Assembly (NCBI GenBank): GCA_964532595.1
Contig: CAZHIQ010000001.1
Location: 124,001-188,000 of the forward strand
Source of the DNA: Chryseosolibacter sp964532595
GTDB lineage: Bacteria > Bacteroidota > Bacteroidia > Cytophagales > Cyclobacteriaceae
DNA: 64,000 nucleotides
Reading direction: 5' to 3'
The first letter of the stretch is position 1. Every line of letters begins with the position of its first letter. The translations under genes and the position numbers were made by a program. The notes beneath the pieces were generated by a model. The model ran no database searches. It was not told the DNA's origin and was given only the letters and a program-made list of their open reading frames with translations. Shown piece after piece: positions 19,022 to 29,033 of the stretch.

Positions 19022-19582
19022 ATGCCTCACGTCCCGCAAAATGACCGGAATTGGCGTGCCTTCAAAAAAGGCAGTCGGGAAGCTTTTGAGTGCATTTACC
19101 GCGAGCATATCCGCGACCTTCTCAACTATGGGTATAAGGTCACGACCGACCGCAGGATAATCGAAGACAGCATTCAGGATCTTTTTGTAGAACTCTGGAA
19201 CGGACGGGAGACGGTGAGCGAGACAACGTCCGTGCGCTTCTATCTGTTCAAGGCTTTGCGTTACAAGATTGTCCGTAACCTGAAATCCGGAGGAGTCTTT
19301 TTACTGGATGAACTCACCGAAGATTGTGAATCAATGACGGAGTCCTCCTATGAACACGATCTGATAGCCCTTGAAGTTCAATCCGCCCAGGCCGCCAATC
19401 TGCGGGAGCTTATATCCACCCTCCCCGCCCGACAGCGGGAAGCCATCAACCTTCGCTACTATCACAACTTCACCAACGAAGAAATTGCGCATATCATGGG
19501 GGTTAATTACCAGTCGGCCTGTAAGTTCATTTACACCGGACTGAAGAACCTCAAGAGAAACCTCGAGGTATCCGTGATGTAG
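19022..19582 (+). CDS. ECF RNA polymerase sigma factor (probable partner of the PUL A FecR)
   Basis: Sigma factor of 186 residues of the SusC/FecR-linked ECF class. Region 2 (about 20-85) shows FECIYREHIRDLLNYGYKVT and IEDSIQDLFVELWNGRE. Region 4 (about 125-180) shows LPARQREAINLRYYHNFTNEE followed by the recognition helix IMGVNYQSACKFIYTGLKNLKR. It is divergent from the FecR gene at 17718-18788, with 233 bases between the start codons. It should drive the susC-susD operon of PUL A when the FecR protein releases it (inference from family behaviour). Confidence 0.92.
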   Translation: MPHVPQNDRNWRAFKKGSREAFECIYREHIRDLLNYGYKVTTDRRIIEDSIQDLFVELWNGRETVSETTSVRFYLFKALRYKIVRNLKSGGVFLLDELTEDCESMTESSYEHDLIALEVQSAQAANLRELISTLPARQREAINLRYYHNFTNEEIAHIMGVNYQSACKFIYTGLKNLKRNLEVSVM

Positions 19583-19660
19583 ACGTGAGGCGCGAATCGC
19601 CAATCGTGAATCGCGTGCCCGCCGAAGCGGGATGGAAACGCAGCCGGGACAATCGTGAGG
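19583..19660. repeat. Heptamer repeats followed by a TGCCCGCC...GCGGGA hairpin
   Basis: Directly after the sigma-factor stop come degenerate seven-base units (GCGAATC, GCCAATC, GTGAATC), then GCGTGCCCGCCGAAGCGGGA, which folds as CCCGC/GCGGG. The order of heptamers and then this hairpin is repeated at 34679-34758 with different heptamer letters. It may also help end the sigma-factor transcript. Confidence 0.5.
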
Positions 19661-19680
19661 CGTCGACCGCCTGTATTTTC

Positions 19681-19688
19681 TATCTTTG
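19681..19688 (+). promoter_or_regulatory. Bacteroidota -7 box (TATCTTTG) of the PBP1A gene
   Basis: TATCTTTG is an exact match to the TAnnTTTG -7 consensus used by the primary sigma factor of Bacteroidota. Transcription should begin about 19693-19696, giving a leader of roughly 25 bases before the ATG at 19718. No good -33 TTG is seen at the right distance. Confidence 0.6.
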
Positions 19689-19717
19689 CGGAATAGTTGG
19701 CTAATTGCAACACGCCT

Positions 19718-22018
19718 ATGAAGCGCGCGCCCGTTCGCAAAGGCAAGAAAAGTAAGAAAGACGAACCCGTTAAAGAGACGCCGCGACGCGGATGGATTTC
19801 CCGCGCCAAACGCATCATCTGGATTGGCTTTATCCTGGCGATCACGCTTCCCCCCTTGTACATCTTTATTGTACGCATCGACTTGTTCGGTCTCTTCGGG
19901 CCCATGCCAGAGTATCACGCCATCGAAAACCCGGAGAACGACCTTTCTTCCGAACTTATCTCATCCGACGGCGTATCGATGGGGCGATACTTTCGGTACA
20001 ACCGCAGCCAGGTTCGGTATCAGGATCTTGCTCCCGTGCTGGTCTCTACACTGATTTTATCCGAAGACCACCGCTATTACAGTCACGCGGGAATGGATCT
20101 CTGGGCTTACGGACGGGTACTCTGGGGACTCATCACTTTTCGAAACGCCGGAGGAGGGAGCACCATCACTCAACAACTCGCCAAAAACCTCTACACACTC
20201 AACCCTCAGCTGGAGGGTCGCCTGGCCCGTTTGGGGCCGCTTCCGCGAAGGCTCGTTCAGAAGTCGAAGGAGTGGATCATCTCCATTCAGCTTGAACAGA
20301 ACTTCACCAAGGAAGAGATCATCACGATGTACCTTAACACGAGTTTCTTCGGCAGCAACGCGTATGGTATCAAAGTGGCCGCTGAAACCTATTTTAACAA
20401 GCAGCCTCGCGACCTAAGCCTTCAGGAGTCGGCTATGCTTGTTGGCCTTCTCCAGAATCCTTCAGTTTTCAATCCCTATTACCACCCGGACAACGCGCTG
20501 CGTAAGCGCAATCAGGTCATACACAAGCTGTACAAATACGGCTATATCAGCTCCCGAAATGCCTACGACTCACTTACATCGCTTCCTCTCGCGCTTGATT
20601 ACAGCGTCGAAAACCACAACACAGGTCTTGCACCATATTTTCAAACCATGCTGGAACGACAGCTTGATCAGTGGTGTCGGGAGAAGGGATACGACCTGCG
20701 GGAATCTGGCCTGAAAATTCACACCACGATCGACAGTCGTATGCAGCGATATGCCGAACAGGCGATGCGCGAACACATGGCGCGGTTACAGAAGGAGTTT
20801 GAAGATCAATGGAGTAACCGGGAAAGCGAACCATGGGTCGATGACGGAGGGTACGAAATCGCTGACTTTATCGAGCAGAAGATGACGCGTCTGCTGCGTT
20901 ACCGGAAACTTGTACAGCGCTATGCCCACTACCCCGACTCGATAGATATTGTTCTCAACACCAAGCGTCGCATGACCGTATTCTCCTGGGAAGGTGAGCG
21001 CGATACGCTCTTCAGTCCAATGGATTCTCTTCGCTACTATAATCGAATGCTGCAATCGGGTGTCATGGCGATGGACCCGCAGACCGGTGAAGTGAAGGCG
21101 TGGGTAGGAGGTATAAGTCACAAGTATTTCAAGTACGATCATGTGCGCGCCGCCAGGCGGCAACCGGGTTCGGTATTCAAACCCTTCGTGTACGGAAAAG
21201 CCATTGAGGATGGCTATTCTCCGTGCCATGTCCTTCAGGACGTCTCTCCCATCATCACACTGTCAGACGGCACTACATGGCAACCTCGCAATGCAGAAGG
21301 TGATTTGGGAACCGGTGAGCCATTGACCCTGCGACGCGCTCTTGCATTGTCAAAGAACACCATCAGCGCACAGTTGATTGATCTCGTGCGTCCGGCGAAT
21401 GTCGCCGAATTTGCACGCCGTCTGGGAATCAGGACACCGCTCGCGCCAGTGCCCTCACTCAGTCTCGGAACGAGCGAGGTGACACTGTATGATATGGTGG
21501 CGGCGTACGCAAGCTTTGTCAATCTGGGCATCTACACCGAGCCCTTTATGATTACACGGATTGAGGATAAGCACGGAAATGTAATCGAGAGCTTCATACC
21601 CAAGACACGTCAGGTGATGGACGAAAAAACAGCATACAAAATGGTTTATATGTTGCGTGGCGGAGTTGAAGAGCCGGGAGGAACCTCACAAGGGATACAT
21701 CCCTTCCTCAAGCTAAACAATGAAGTGGGAGGTAAAACCGGCACAACCGACAACGCCTCCGATGGGTGGTATATCGGAATTACGAACAACCTCGTGTGCG
21801 GCGTATGGGTCGGAGGCGACGAGCCTCGCATTCATTTCCCTTCCTGGGTTTTCGGCGCTGGCGGAAGAACCGCGCGTCCGATTTGGGAGAAGTTTATGAT
21901 GGCGGTGTATAACGATCCGAGCATCAGCTACGGAAAGGGAACCTTCCGCAGACCCGTTGACCCGCTCGACGTAACACTGGATTGTGGGGCTATGGGAACA
22001 CTTGAGGGAATTCAATGA
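19718..22018 (+). CDS. Penicillin-binding protein 1A (bifunctional transglycosylase/transpeptidase)
   Basis: Peptidoglycan synthase of 766 residues from the ATG at 19718; an upstream TTG at 19697 falls at the likely transcription start and is rejected. A basic cytoplasmic tail comes first, then one TM helix (about 35-55). The GT51 transglycosylase domain has EDHRYYSHAGMD with catalytic Glu116 and GGGSTITQQLAKN. The transpeptidase domain has the nucleophile motif SVFK (Ser485, Lys488), SKN, and KTGT (Lys673). It lies alone between two sugar-use loci pointing away from it, with its own promoter at 19681. It is a housekeeping gene unrelated to them. Confidence 0.96.
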   Translation: MKRAPVRKGKKSKKDEPVKETPRRGWISRAKRIIWIGFILAITLPPLYIFIVRIDLFGLFGPMPEYHAIENPENDLSSELISSDGVSMGRYFRYNRSQVRYQDLAPVLVSTLILSEDHRYYSHAGMDLWAYGRVLWGLITFRNAGGGSTITQQLAKNLYTLNPQLEGRLARLGPLPRRLVQKSKEWIISIQLEQNFTKEEIITMYLNTSFFGSNAYGIKVAAETYFNKQPRDLSLQESAMLVGLLQNPSVFNPYYHPDNALRKRNQVIHKLYKYGYISSRNAYDSLTSLPLALDYSVENHNTGLAPYFQTMLERQLDQWCREKGYDLRESGLKIHTTIDSRMQRYAEQAMREHMARLQKEFEDQWSNRESEPWVDDGGYEIADFIEQKMTRLLRYRKLVQRYAHYPDSIDIVLNTKRRMTVFSWEGERDTLFSPMDSLRYYNRMLQSGVMAMDPQTGEVKAWVGGISHKYFKYDHVRAARRQPGSVFKPFVYGKAIEDGYSPCHVLQDVSPIITLSDGTTWQPRNAEGDLGTGEPLTLRRALALSKNTISAQLIDLVRPANVAEFARRLGIRTPLAPVPSLSLGTSEVTLYDMVAAYASFVNLGIYTEPFMITRIEDKHGNVIESFIPKTRQVMDEKTAYKMVYMLRGGVEEPGGTSQGIHPFLKLNNEVGGKTGTTDNASDGWYIGITNNLVCGVWVGGDEPRIHFPSWVFGAGGRTARPIWEKFMMAVYNDPSISYGKGTFRRPVDPLDVTLDCGAMGTLEGIQ

Positions 22019-22148
22019 CGAGTGATCGGTCCTGGTTCCGGTTGTATGTGGAGGTGCGACGCCGACGGATTCACGCCGTAACCCCAACTTCAAACTCGCC
22101 TTTCTATTTTCCTCATTCTTCACTACATTGGTCTATAAGCCCAACCCA

Positions 22149-22733
22149 ATGAAATCGCCCGGCGTCGATATTACGCAAGAAAAATTCGTTGTTGAACTGC
22201 TGAAACAAGGCAATGAAAACGCGTTTGACGCCCTTTTTCGGGACTACGCTCCGAAGATCTATAACTTCAGCTACCGGTATCTGAAGTCGCGCGAGGAAGC
22301 GGAAGAAGTGGTGCAGGAAACCTTCATGCGTGTATGGGAAGCCCGGCAATGCATCGATACTGACTACTCCTTTAGCGGATTTCTTTTCACTATAGCCTAT
22401 CGCCTCGTTCTTAACCGTCTCCGTAAAATCCGAAACGACCAGAAAGGTCGGAAGGAATGGAAAGGATCGAGCCACCATTCGGGCAATCAAACCGAAGAGA
22501 CGGTCAACTATAACAACCTCAACGAAATCGTCCACTCAGCTATATCCGAACTCCCGCCGCGACGCAAGATGATCTTCCAATTGGTTAAGGAAGAGAATCT
22601 GACCTATCAGCAAACCGCCGAGAAACTGCGGATATCCGTAAAAACGGTCGAAGCCCAGATGACAGAGGCCCTGCGATATCTCAGAAAAAAGCTTATCTCC
22701 GGCGTCATTGCCGCCACCTTCCTGCTTTACTGA
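22149..22733 (+). CDS. ECF RNA polymerase sigma factor of PUL B
   Basis: Sigma factor of 194 residues from the ATG at 22149; the frame is open back to a TTG at 22128. Region 2 shows FDALFRDYAPKIYNFSYRYL and the classic EAEEVVQETFMRVWEARQ. Region 4 shows ISELPPRRKMIFQLVKEENL and the helix-turn-helix YQQTAEKLRISVKTVEAQM. The FecR gene follows by 68 bases, and susC and susD after it, the standard order for an STN-controlled glycan locus. The protein ends with a hydrophobic tail VIAATFLLY, common in this subgroup. Confidence 0.95.
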   Translation: MKSPGVDITQEKFVVELLKQGNENAFDALFRDYAPKIYNFSYRYLKSREEAEEVVQETFMRVWEARQCIDTDYSFSGFLFTIAYRLVLNRLRKIRNDQKGRKEWKGSSHHSGNQTEETVNYNNLNEIVHSAISELPPRRKMIFQLVKEENLTYQQTAEKLRISVKTVEAQMTEALRYLRKKLISGVIAATFLLY

Positions 22734-22801
22734 TTTTTTTTCTTTCCGACTAGGGGTCCGGCCCCGCCCGCGTGTAGACCTTATTATATAAAGATCTGCA
22801 C

Positions 22802-23815
22802 ATGCCAGAAATAACTAACTCACTGCTAGAGAAATTTATTGAAGGGCGATGTACGGAAGCGGAGGTAGAAGCCATAAACCGATGGCTTGAGACCCCCGCC
22901 AATGAACGCATCGTCCGCGCACTAATGCGCAAACATTGGGACTCCGCCAGCGACACCAACGCCGGAATTGACGTTGAGGCACTGCTGGGACGAACCCGCG
23001 AACGGATAACTGAATTTAGTCCAGTGCAAAGGAAACAAAACAGCTCGGTGTGGCAACTCGGCGTCGCAGCTTCGGTCTCGCTGATCGCAATGTGCGTCAT
23101 CGCGTGGCTGCTGATACCCCTGGAAATGCGTCCGACTATCACCAGCACCTCGTCGGTGCAGGAGGAAGTCACCTCCTCAAACGGTCAAATCGTACTGACC
23201 GTACTCCCCGACGGAACGAAGGTCTGGCTGAACGCCCAAAGCCGTCTCCTCTACCCTGGCTCGTTCGGAAAAACCCGGGAGGTATTCCTCGAAGGGGAAG
23301 CCTACTTCGATGTCGTAGAAGACCCCTCACGCCCATTCCTGGTTCACGCCGACGATATCACCATCCGTGTACTGGGTACTGCCTTCAATATCAAGTCATA
23401 TCCGGATGATCGAACTATTTCCACTACCCTGGTTCGGGGAAAAGTCGTCATCGAAACGGTAGACAACCGAAACGGCAAAACCATTGAATTGGAACCCAAT
23501 CAACAAGCAGTCTTCAACCACGAATCGAACGATATCGAACTCCATGAAGTGGACGCAAACCGGTATGCCTCGTGGACGAACGGAAGCCTGGTTTTCGAAG
23601 ATGATCAGGTCTACGACGTGCTGAAAACACTGGAACGATGGTACGGCGTTCAGATACGGGTACAGGAAAAAAGCAACCTCGACTGCCGCCTCACCGCCCG
23701 CATTGACAAAGAAACTCTTTCTGAGACGATGGCACTGCTGCACGCCCTGACAGGTATGCGCTATACCGTTAACGACGGTGAAGTCATTATTCAGGGGAAA
23801 ATTTGTGAACCTTAA
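22802..23815 (+). CDS. FecR-family anti-sigma factor of PUL B
   Basis: Anti-sigma factor of 337 residues. The cytoplasmic part (1-80) opens with LLEKFIEGRCTEAEVEAINR, as in FecR proteins. The TM helix is at about 83-103 (GVAASVSLIAMCVIAWLLI). The periplasmic FecR domain has VLPDGTKVWLNAQSRLLYP and REVFLEGEAYFDV. The C-terminal DUF4974 region has LVFEDDQVYDVLKTLERWYGV. It should hold the sigma factor encoded just upstream and release it when the STN domain of the downstream SusC signals glycan import. Confidence 0.96.
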   Translation: MPEITNSLLEKFIEGRCTEAEVEAINRWLETPANERIVRALMRKHWDSASDTNAGIDVEALLGRTRERITEFSPVQRKQNSSVWQLGVAASVSLIAMCVIAWLLIPLEMRPTITSTSSVQEEVTSSNGQIVLTVLPDGTKVWLNAQSRLLYPGSFGKTREVFLEGEAYFDVVEDPSRPFLVHADDITIRVLGTAFNIKSYPDDRTISTTLVRGKVVIETVDNRNGKTIELEPNQQAVFNHESNDIELHEVDANRYASWTNGSLVFEDDQVYDVLKTLERWYGVQIRVQEKSNLDCRLTARIDKETLSETMALLHALTGMRYTVNDGEVIIQGKICEP

Positions 23816-23959
23816 CCCTAAACAATGAAAAACAGCTACAGACGACCACCTACGTGAGACCTGATAGACAAAATCCGCGACCGGCAACTCTCGCCAAAGA
23901 TCTACCGGCGCGCGGACTCTCCAGGAAAAACCAAAGTTTCACCTTTCATTCACGAATGT

Positions 23960-26900
23960 ATGAAAAACATTTCCCTCAAGAAATGGACCCTCCCATTTTT
24001 TGGAACCCTACTAACGCAGCGAAAAATGTGCAGCATCACTCTTGCCGTTCTGCTCCTGTTCCAGAATCCGCTCCAGGCCGGACGACCTGCGTCCGAAATT
24101 CAGGTCTCCATCCGGATACTTAACGAGCCGTTGAAGGTCGCTCTCGTCAAAATCGAGCGACAAACGGATCTCAAGTTCTTCTATCTCTCAAGTCAGATAG
24201 ATACGAATCGAAAAGTCTCGCTGAGCGCTGACCGACAGCCTCTCGACAGCGTGCTCCAGCAGCTCTTCAAAGGATCGGGTGTTTCATACTCCATCTCGGG
24301 AAAGCAGATTGTTCTAAAGACAACTTCTTCCGCCTCGGAAGCTACAACCTCCTTTTCCATACCTGAATCAGCGCAGAACGCCAGGATGGAATCGTCGCCA
24401 TCTCTCACAATTCTTGACATTCCGGCCCTCTTCCGCATCCAGGGACAGGTTGTCAATGAAAAAGCAGAGCCGCTTCCCGGCGTTAACGTGCTCATCAAGG
24501 GAACAAGCATAGGTACCGCGACAGATGTTAATGGAAAATATGTGCTCGATATCGAGAACGAGAATGTGGTACTCATCTTTTCTTTCATTGGGTATGAGAC
24601 GCAGGAAGTATCAGTAGGCAACCGAAGCGTACTCAACGTCACGATGTCTCCCGATGTCAAAGCGCTCGAAGAAGTGGTTGTTGTTGGATATGGAACAGTA
24701 AACAAGCGCGATCTCACAGGTTCTATCGGATCGGTATCGGGCGATCAACTGAAAGAGGTACCCATCACTTCGCTTGAGCAAGGCATCCAGGGTAAGGTTG
24801 CCGGCGTACACGTAACTCAAGCCTCGTCAGCACCGGGAGGCGGTATCACCCTCAGGGTACGCGGCGGTACTTCGATAAATGCAGGAAATGAACCGTTGTA
24901 TGTAATCGATGGGTTCCCCGTATACAATGATGCGAGCATGCTTCCCAGCACAGTCGATGAAGGAGTTCCTCCCAATCCCCTGGCCTCGATTAACCCGAAC
25001 GATATCGAATCAATTGAAGTATTGAAAGACGCCTCCGCGACAGCAATCTACGGAGCCCGCGGTGCCAATGGCGTCGTGATCATTACCACCAAGCGCGGCA
25101 AGCCAGGTCGCCCCACCATTACCTACGAAAGCTACTACGGTATCCAGGAGGTGGCCAAGCGCTATGAAATGATGAATGCGGAAGAGTTCGCCACATCGGT
25201 AAACGAACTTGCTGAACGAAAAGGCCATGCGCCCTACCTCCCTTCTCCTGAGTCCTGGGAGAACAACGACACCGACTGGCAGGATCTGATCTTCCAGCGT
25301 GCACCGGTGCAAAACCATCAGATCAGCCTGCTCGGCGGAGACGAGAGCATGCAGTACGCACTCTCCGGCAACTACTACGACCAGGAAGGTATTGTGAAGA
25401 ACTCGGGCTTCAAAAGATACTCGTTCCGCGTTAATCTCGACAAACGTATCAACGACCGGTTCAAGATTGGCAACAACCTCAGCATTAACCGATCAGTAAC
25501 CAACGCTATCGTCACCAACGGAGAGAATAGTCCCTCCAATGGAATTATAGGTGCGGCGCTATCCATGCTTCCCATTCTTCCGGTAAGGGATCCGGACGGC
25601 AACTACGTTTTTGCGAACTACGCTGACAATTACAGCACCCGATTGGCACCACGCGACAACGACAACCCGGTGGCTCTCACGACCGACTACTTCGATGAAA
25701 TGATCTCTGACCGCGTCATTGGAAACATCTTCGGCGAATACAAGATTCTCGACGGATTGACCTTCAATGTCAGCTTCGGAACGGATGTAGTCAAAAGTCA
25801 CCGCGAAGTGTACTTCACCCGAAACACCTATTACGGCGGCGTCAAAAACGAAGGCGGTTACGCACGCACAGGATACTCCGAGAAGACTTCTTTCCTCAAT
25901 GAGAACGTGCTTCGCTATACCAGGTCGTTCGGTAACATCCACGACTTAGATCTGACCTTCGCTTATACATGGCAGAACGAAATGTATAAGTCGCACTCGA
26001 TGGTCAACATCAACTTCATTACCGATATTATGCAAAATGCAGGTATCGAAACTGGTAATCGTGAAGGAGGCCCAAGCATCAACGCTAGCGAACAACGTTC
26101 GGATATCGTCTCGTGGGTAGGCCGTGTTAACTACATTTTCCACGACCGATATCTCTTCACTGCAACGGGTCGGATGGATGGCTCATCCAAATTCGGCACC
26201 GGTAACAAATGGGGGTTCTTCCCATCGGCGGCTTTTGCATGGCGGATCTCGGACGAAGCGTTCCTGGCCAACAGCCGTACTTTCAGTGATCTGAAACTGC
26301 GCCTGAGCTACGGTGTCACGGGAAATGCGGAGATCGGTAGCTATCGTTCTCTCGCCGGGCTCGACGACGTACGCTATAGCTTCAATGGCTCCCCGGTCAT
26401 TGGGTTCGTTCCTAACAGCCTTGGCAATCCTGACCTCAAATGGGAAACGACACGGCAATTTGATGTCGGTCTCGATGTGGGTTTGTTCGACAACCGAGTC
26501 TCCATGACTATGGACTACTATATCAAAAACACGGACGATCTCCTGCTAGAGATCACCCTTCCGATCAGTTCGGGCTTCACGCGGGCGTTGAAGAATTCCG
26601 GGTCAGTCCAGAATAAAGGGATCGAACTCGGAATCAATGGAAAGGTCTTAGACCGTGCCTTCAAGTGGGAAACGAACTTCAATATCTCGGCTAATAGAAA
26701 TAAAGTTATCGATCTCGGAGAAAGCGACCGCTTCTTCGGAGCTGAGCTCCCCGTCAAGTTCATCAGTGCTACGCTCGTTCAGGAGGGGTATCCGCTCGGT
26801 GCGTACTATGGATGGAAAGTCGCAGGAGTAATCCGCGACGAGGCCGACCTGGAAGCATATAAACCGGGAGGCGAAATCGGTGACTACAAGTTCGTAGATG

Positions 26901-27454
26901 TAGACGACGACGGTAAAATAGGTGCTGACGATCGGATGGTACTCGGCAATCCCTATCCCGACTTCATCTATGGCTGGAGCAACAACTTTTCCTACAAGAA
27001 CTTCAGTCTGAATGTCTTCTTTCAAGGCGTTGAAGGTATGGATGTGTTAAACATCAACCTTATCCGATTCGAAAATCTTGCCCTCAAAGTCAACAACACG
27101 AAGCGCCGGTTTACAGAGCGATGGACTCCTGAGAATCCCGACGCGAAGTTTCCCAAATTCGGTCCGGGTGGACAAGCGGTGCCTGCAAACGAAATGAACA
27201 GCACTGTTGTCGAAGACGGATCACACCTTCGTCTCAAGGCAGTCACGCTGGGGTATACTGTTCCGCTCAAGTCGAAACACATTAACAATCTAAAATTCTA
27301 CTTCACCGGGCGCAACCTGTTCACGATCACCAACTACACCGGATACAACCCGGAGGTTAACAGTCGTGGCCAGAACAACGTCAACCGTAACATTGACTGG
27401 GGTTCGTATCCTCTCGATCGCACGTACCTGCTCGGCCTGAATGTCTCATTCTAA
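23960..27454 (+). CDS. SusC/RagA TonB-dependent outer-membrane transporter with N-terminal STN domain
   Basis: Transporter of 1164 residues. After the signal segment (about 18-35) comes an STN domain (about 48-125; LNEPLKVALVKIERQTDLKF). An unusual linker of about 40 residues rich in Ser, Ala and Glu follows, then a carboxypeptidase-like domain (about 165-240; GQVVNEKAEPLPGVNVLIKG). LEEVVVVGYG and the plug with KDASATAIYGARGANGVVI come next, and the beta-barrel ends in Phe. It lies 144 bases after FecR and 10 bases before susD. It imports the glycan of PUL B and reports its arrival to FecR. Confidence 0.97.
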   Translation: MKNISLKKWTLPFFGTLLTQRKMCSITLAVLLLFQNPLQAGRPASEIQVSIRILNEPLKVALVKIERQTDLKFFYLSSQIDTNRKVSLSADRQPLDSVLQQLFKGSGVSYSISGKQIVLKTTSSASEATTSFSIPESAQNARMESSPSLTILDIPALFRIQGQVVNEKAEPLPGVNVLIKGTSIGTATDVNGKYVLDIENENVVLIFSFIGYETQEVSVGNRSVLNVTMSPDVKALEEVVVVGYGTVNKRDLTGSIGSVSGDQLKEVPITSLEQGIQGKVAGVHVTQASSAPGGGITLRVRGGTSINAGNEPLYVIDGFPVYNDASMLPSTVDEGVPPNPLASINPNDIESIEVLKDASATAIYGARGANGVVIITTKRGKPGRPTITYESYYGIQEVAKRYEMMNAEEFATSVNELAERKGHAPYLPSPESWENNDTDWQDLIFQRAPVQNHQISLLGGDESMQYALSGNYYDQEGIVKNSGFKRYSFRVNLDKRINDRFKIGNNLSINRSVTNAIVTNGENSPSNGIIGAALSMLPILPVRDPDGNYVFANYADNYSTRLAPRDNDNPVALTTDYFDEMISDRVIGNIFGEYKILDGLTFNVSFGTDVVKSHREVYFTRNTYYGGVKNEGGYARTGYSEKTSFLNENVLRYTRSFGNIHDLDLTFAYTWQNEMYKSHSMVNINFITDIMQNAGIETGNREGGPSINASEQRSDIVSWVGRVNYIFHDRYLFTATGRMDGSSKFGTGNKWGFFPSAAFAWRISDEAFLANSRTFSDLKLRLSYGVTGNAEIGSYRSLAGLDDVRYSFNGSPVIGFVPNSLGNPDLKWETTRQFDVGLDVGLFDNRVSMTMDYYIKNTDDLLLEITLPISSGFTRALKNSGSVQNKGIELGINGKVLDRAFKWETNFNISANRNKVIDLGESDRFFGAELPVKFISATLVQEGYPLGAYYGWKVAGVIRDEADLEAYKPGGEIGDYKFVDVDDDGKIGADDRMVLGNPYPDFIYGWSNNFSYKNFSLNVFFQGVEGMDVLNINLIRFENLALKVNNTKRRFTERWTPENPDAKFPKFGPGGQAVPANEMNSTVVEDGSHLRLKAVTLGYTVPLKSKHINNLKFYFTGRNLFTITNYTGYNPEVNSRGQNNVNRNIDWGSYPLDRTYLLGLNVSF

Positions 27455-27464
27455 TTACAACGCC

Positions 27465-29021
27465 ATGAAACTAAGTCTGAAAATACTGATGATAGCCGGT
27501 CTTCTAACTTCATGCATCGGCGTGCTGGATGAAGACCCTAGCGATTTTATCGGCCCGGCCAACTTCTACAAGAACAAAGGCGATGCCCTTGCGGCACTCA
27601 ACGGTGCCTACAGTGCGATGAAGGAAAATTATGCGAATGATCACTTTTTGTTGATGGTAGAGCTTCCTACCGAGGCAGTGGGTACTCACGGCGAAACGCT
27701 GACCGCTGAAAACCCCCAACTCGATGAATACCTTTGGGGCGAAACGCATGATGACATCCTCACCTATTATACCGCCGCCTACAGGACAATTAACACCGCG
27801 GCGGCGGTAGTTGATAACGTGGTGGACATTGACATGGAAGAAGAGCTTAAGAATCGAATCATCGCCGAGGCGCGATTTATCCGGGCCCTGACGTATTTCA
27901 ATATGGTGAGGTTTTTCGGCGACCTTCCCCTTAAGAAACGTGCGGCGCGTGGCTTGAGCGACGCGGGAATGGTGCCTCGCGATCCTGCGTCCGAAATTTA
28001 TGACTTCATCATTGAAGACCTGACGTTCGCCATCGATCATCTACCGGCCCGCGTCGAAATAACTGGAGCAGACATCGGCAGGGCGAGCAAGGAAGCTGCA
28101 CAAACATTGATGGGCAAAGTGTATCTTACACGAGGAACCATGAACGCGACTAATCAGGTACCTGAAGCCTTGAGAATTGCTCAACCCGGCGACTTCCAAA
28201 AAGCTATAGACTACCTCACTCCCGTCATCACCGGAGGCTATCATCGGTTGCTCGACGAGTTCAGTGACCTTTGGGGATTCGGTACTGCGTTGAACAATGA
28301 GAATAACGAAGAGGTTATCTTCGATATCCAAAACATGGCGCGTCCCGGCTTCGGCGCACACCTCTCCGACCGGGTAGCGCCGTTTAACTCACCGCTAACA
28401 AAATCAGAAGGAGGAACGATGCAGGCAGAGTTGCCCTTCTTTCAATCGTTCGCCGCACATGACATTCGTAAAGAGATTACCTTCGTGACCTCCTATGTGG
28501 TCAACGGCCAGCTTGTCGTCTACGATCCTGACAATATAAACGGCAGTGGGTTCCGCGGTAATGTCCCCGGCTTCTACAAACTGCTAAAGCCCGATCTCAA
28601 TAACCAAGATCCAAACAACTTCGTTGTTCTGCGCCACGCAGATGTCCTGCTTATGTATGCCGAGGCTTTGAACGAGATCAATAACGGACCGAATGAAGAT
28701 GCCTACGACGCCATCAACGCAGTCCGTAACCGAGCTGGCCTTGATGACCTTATCGAAGGTCTCGACTACAGCTTATTCAAAGACTCGCTCTTCGTCGAGC
28801 GTAGAAAAGAACTCGTTCTGGAAGGGCACGGGTGGTTCGACAGCCAGCGTCACTTCGCCTGGGCGAAAAAACGCGTGGAAGATAGCTCAGGATTCGGGTT
28901 CGATGACTTCGGTCCTTCTACGACGATCGTAGTCGAAGATCCAAAGTTCCGCTTGATGCCGATCCCCCGCGCAGCACGTGACATTAATCCGTCGTTGAAA
29001 CAAAACCCGGGTTGGGATTGA
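27465..29021 (+). CDS. SusD/RagB family glycan-binding lipoprotein
   Basis: Lipoprotein of 518 residues from the ATG at 27465, chosen because MKLSLKILMIAGLLTSC is a clean lipoprotein signal with Cys17. The open frame before it overlaps the susC end. Typical SusD segments are present: IAEARFIRALTYFNMVRFFGD in the N-terminal helical domain, and HADVLLMYAEALNEINNGPN with RRKELVLEGHGWFDSQR in the C-terminal half. It lies 10 bases after susC and 12 bases before the lyase-like gene, clearly one operon. Confidence 0.97.
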   Translation: MKLSLKILMIAGLLTSCIGVLDEDPSDFIGPANFYKNKGDALAALNGAYSAMKENYANDHFLLMVELPTEAVGTHGETLTAENPQLDEYLWGETHDDILTYYTAAYRTINTAAAVVDNVVDIDMEEELKNRIIAEARFIRALTYFNMVRFFGDLPLKKRAARGLSDAGMVPRDPASEIYDFIIEDLTFAIDHLPARVEITGADIGRASKEAAQTLMGKVYLTRGTMNATNQVPEALRIAQPGDFQKAIDYLTPVITGGYHRLLDEFSDLWGFGTALNNENNEEVIFDIQNMARPGFGAHLSDRVAPFNSPLTKSEGGTMQAELPFFQSFAAHDIRKEITFVTSYVVNGQLVVYDPDNINGSGFRGNVPGFYKLLKPDLNNQDPNNFVVLRHADVLLMYAEALNEINNGPNEDAYDAINAVRNRAGLDDLIEGLDYSLFKDSLFVERRKELVLEGHGWFDSQRHFAWAKKRVEDSSGFGFDDFGPSTTIVVEDPKFRLMPIPRAARDINPSLKQNPGWD

Positions 29022-29033
29022 CAAATACCTGAA

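Noticed and set aside
23825..23857. Ten-codon frame (MKNSYRRPPT) just after the PUL B FecR gene
   Set aside because: Too short to judge, with no promoter or conserved context seen; it could be a leader peptide but there is no support.
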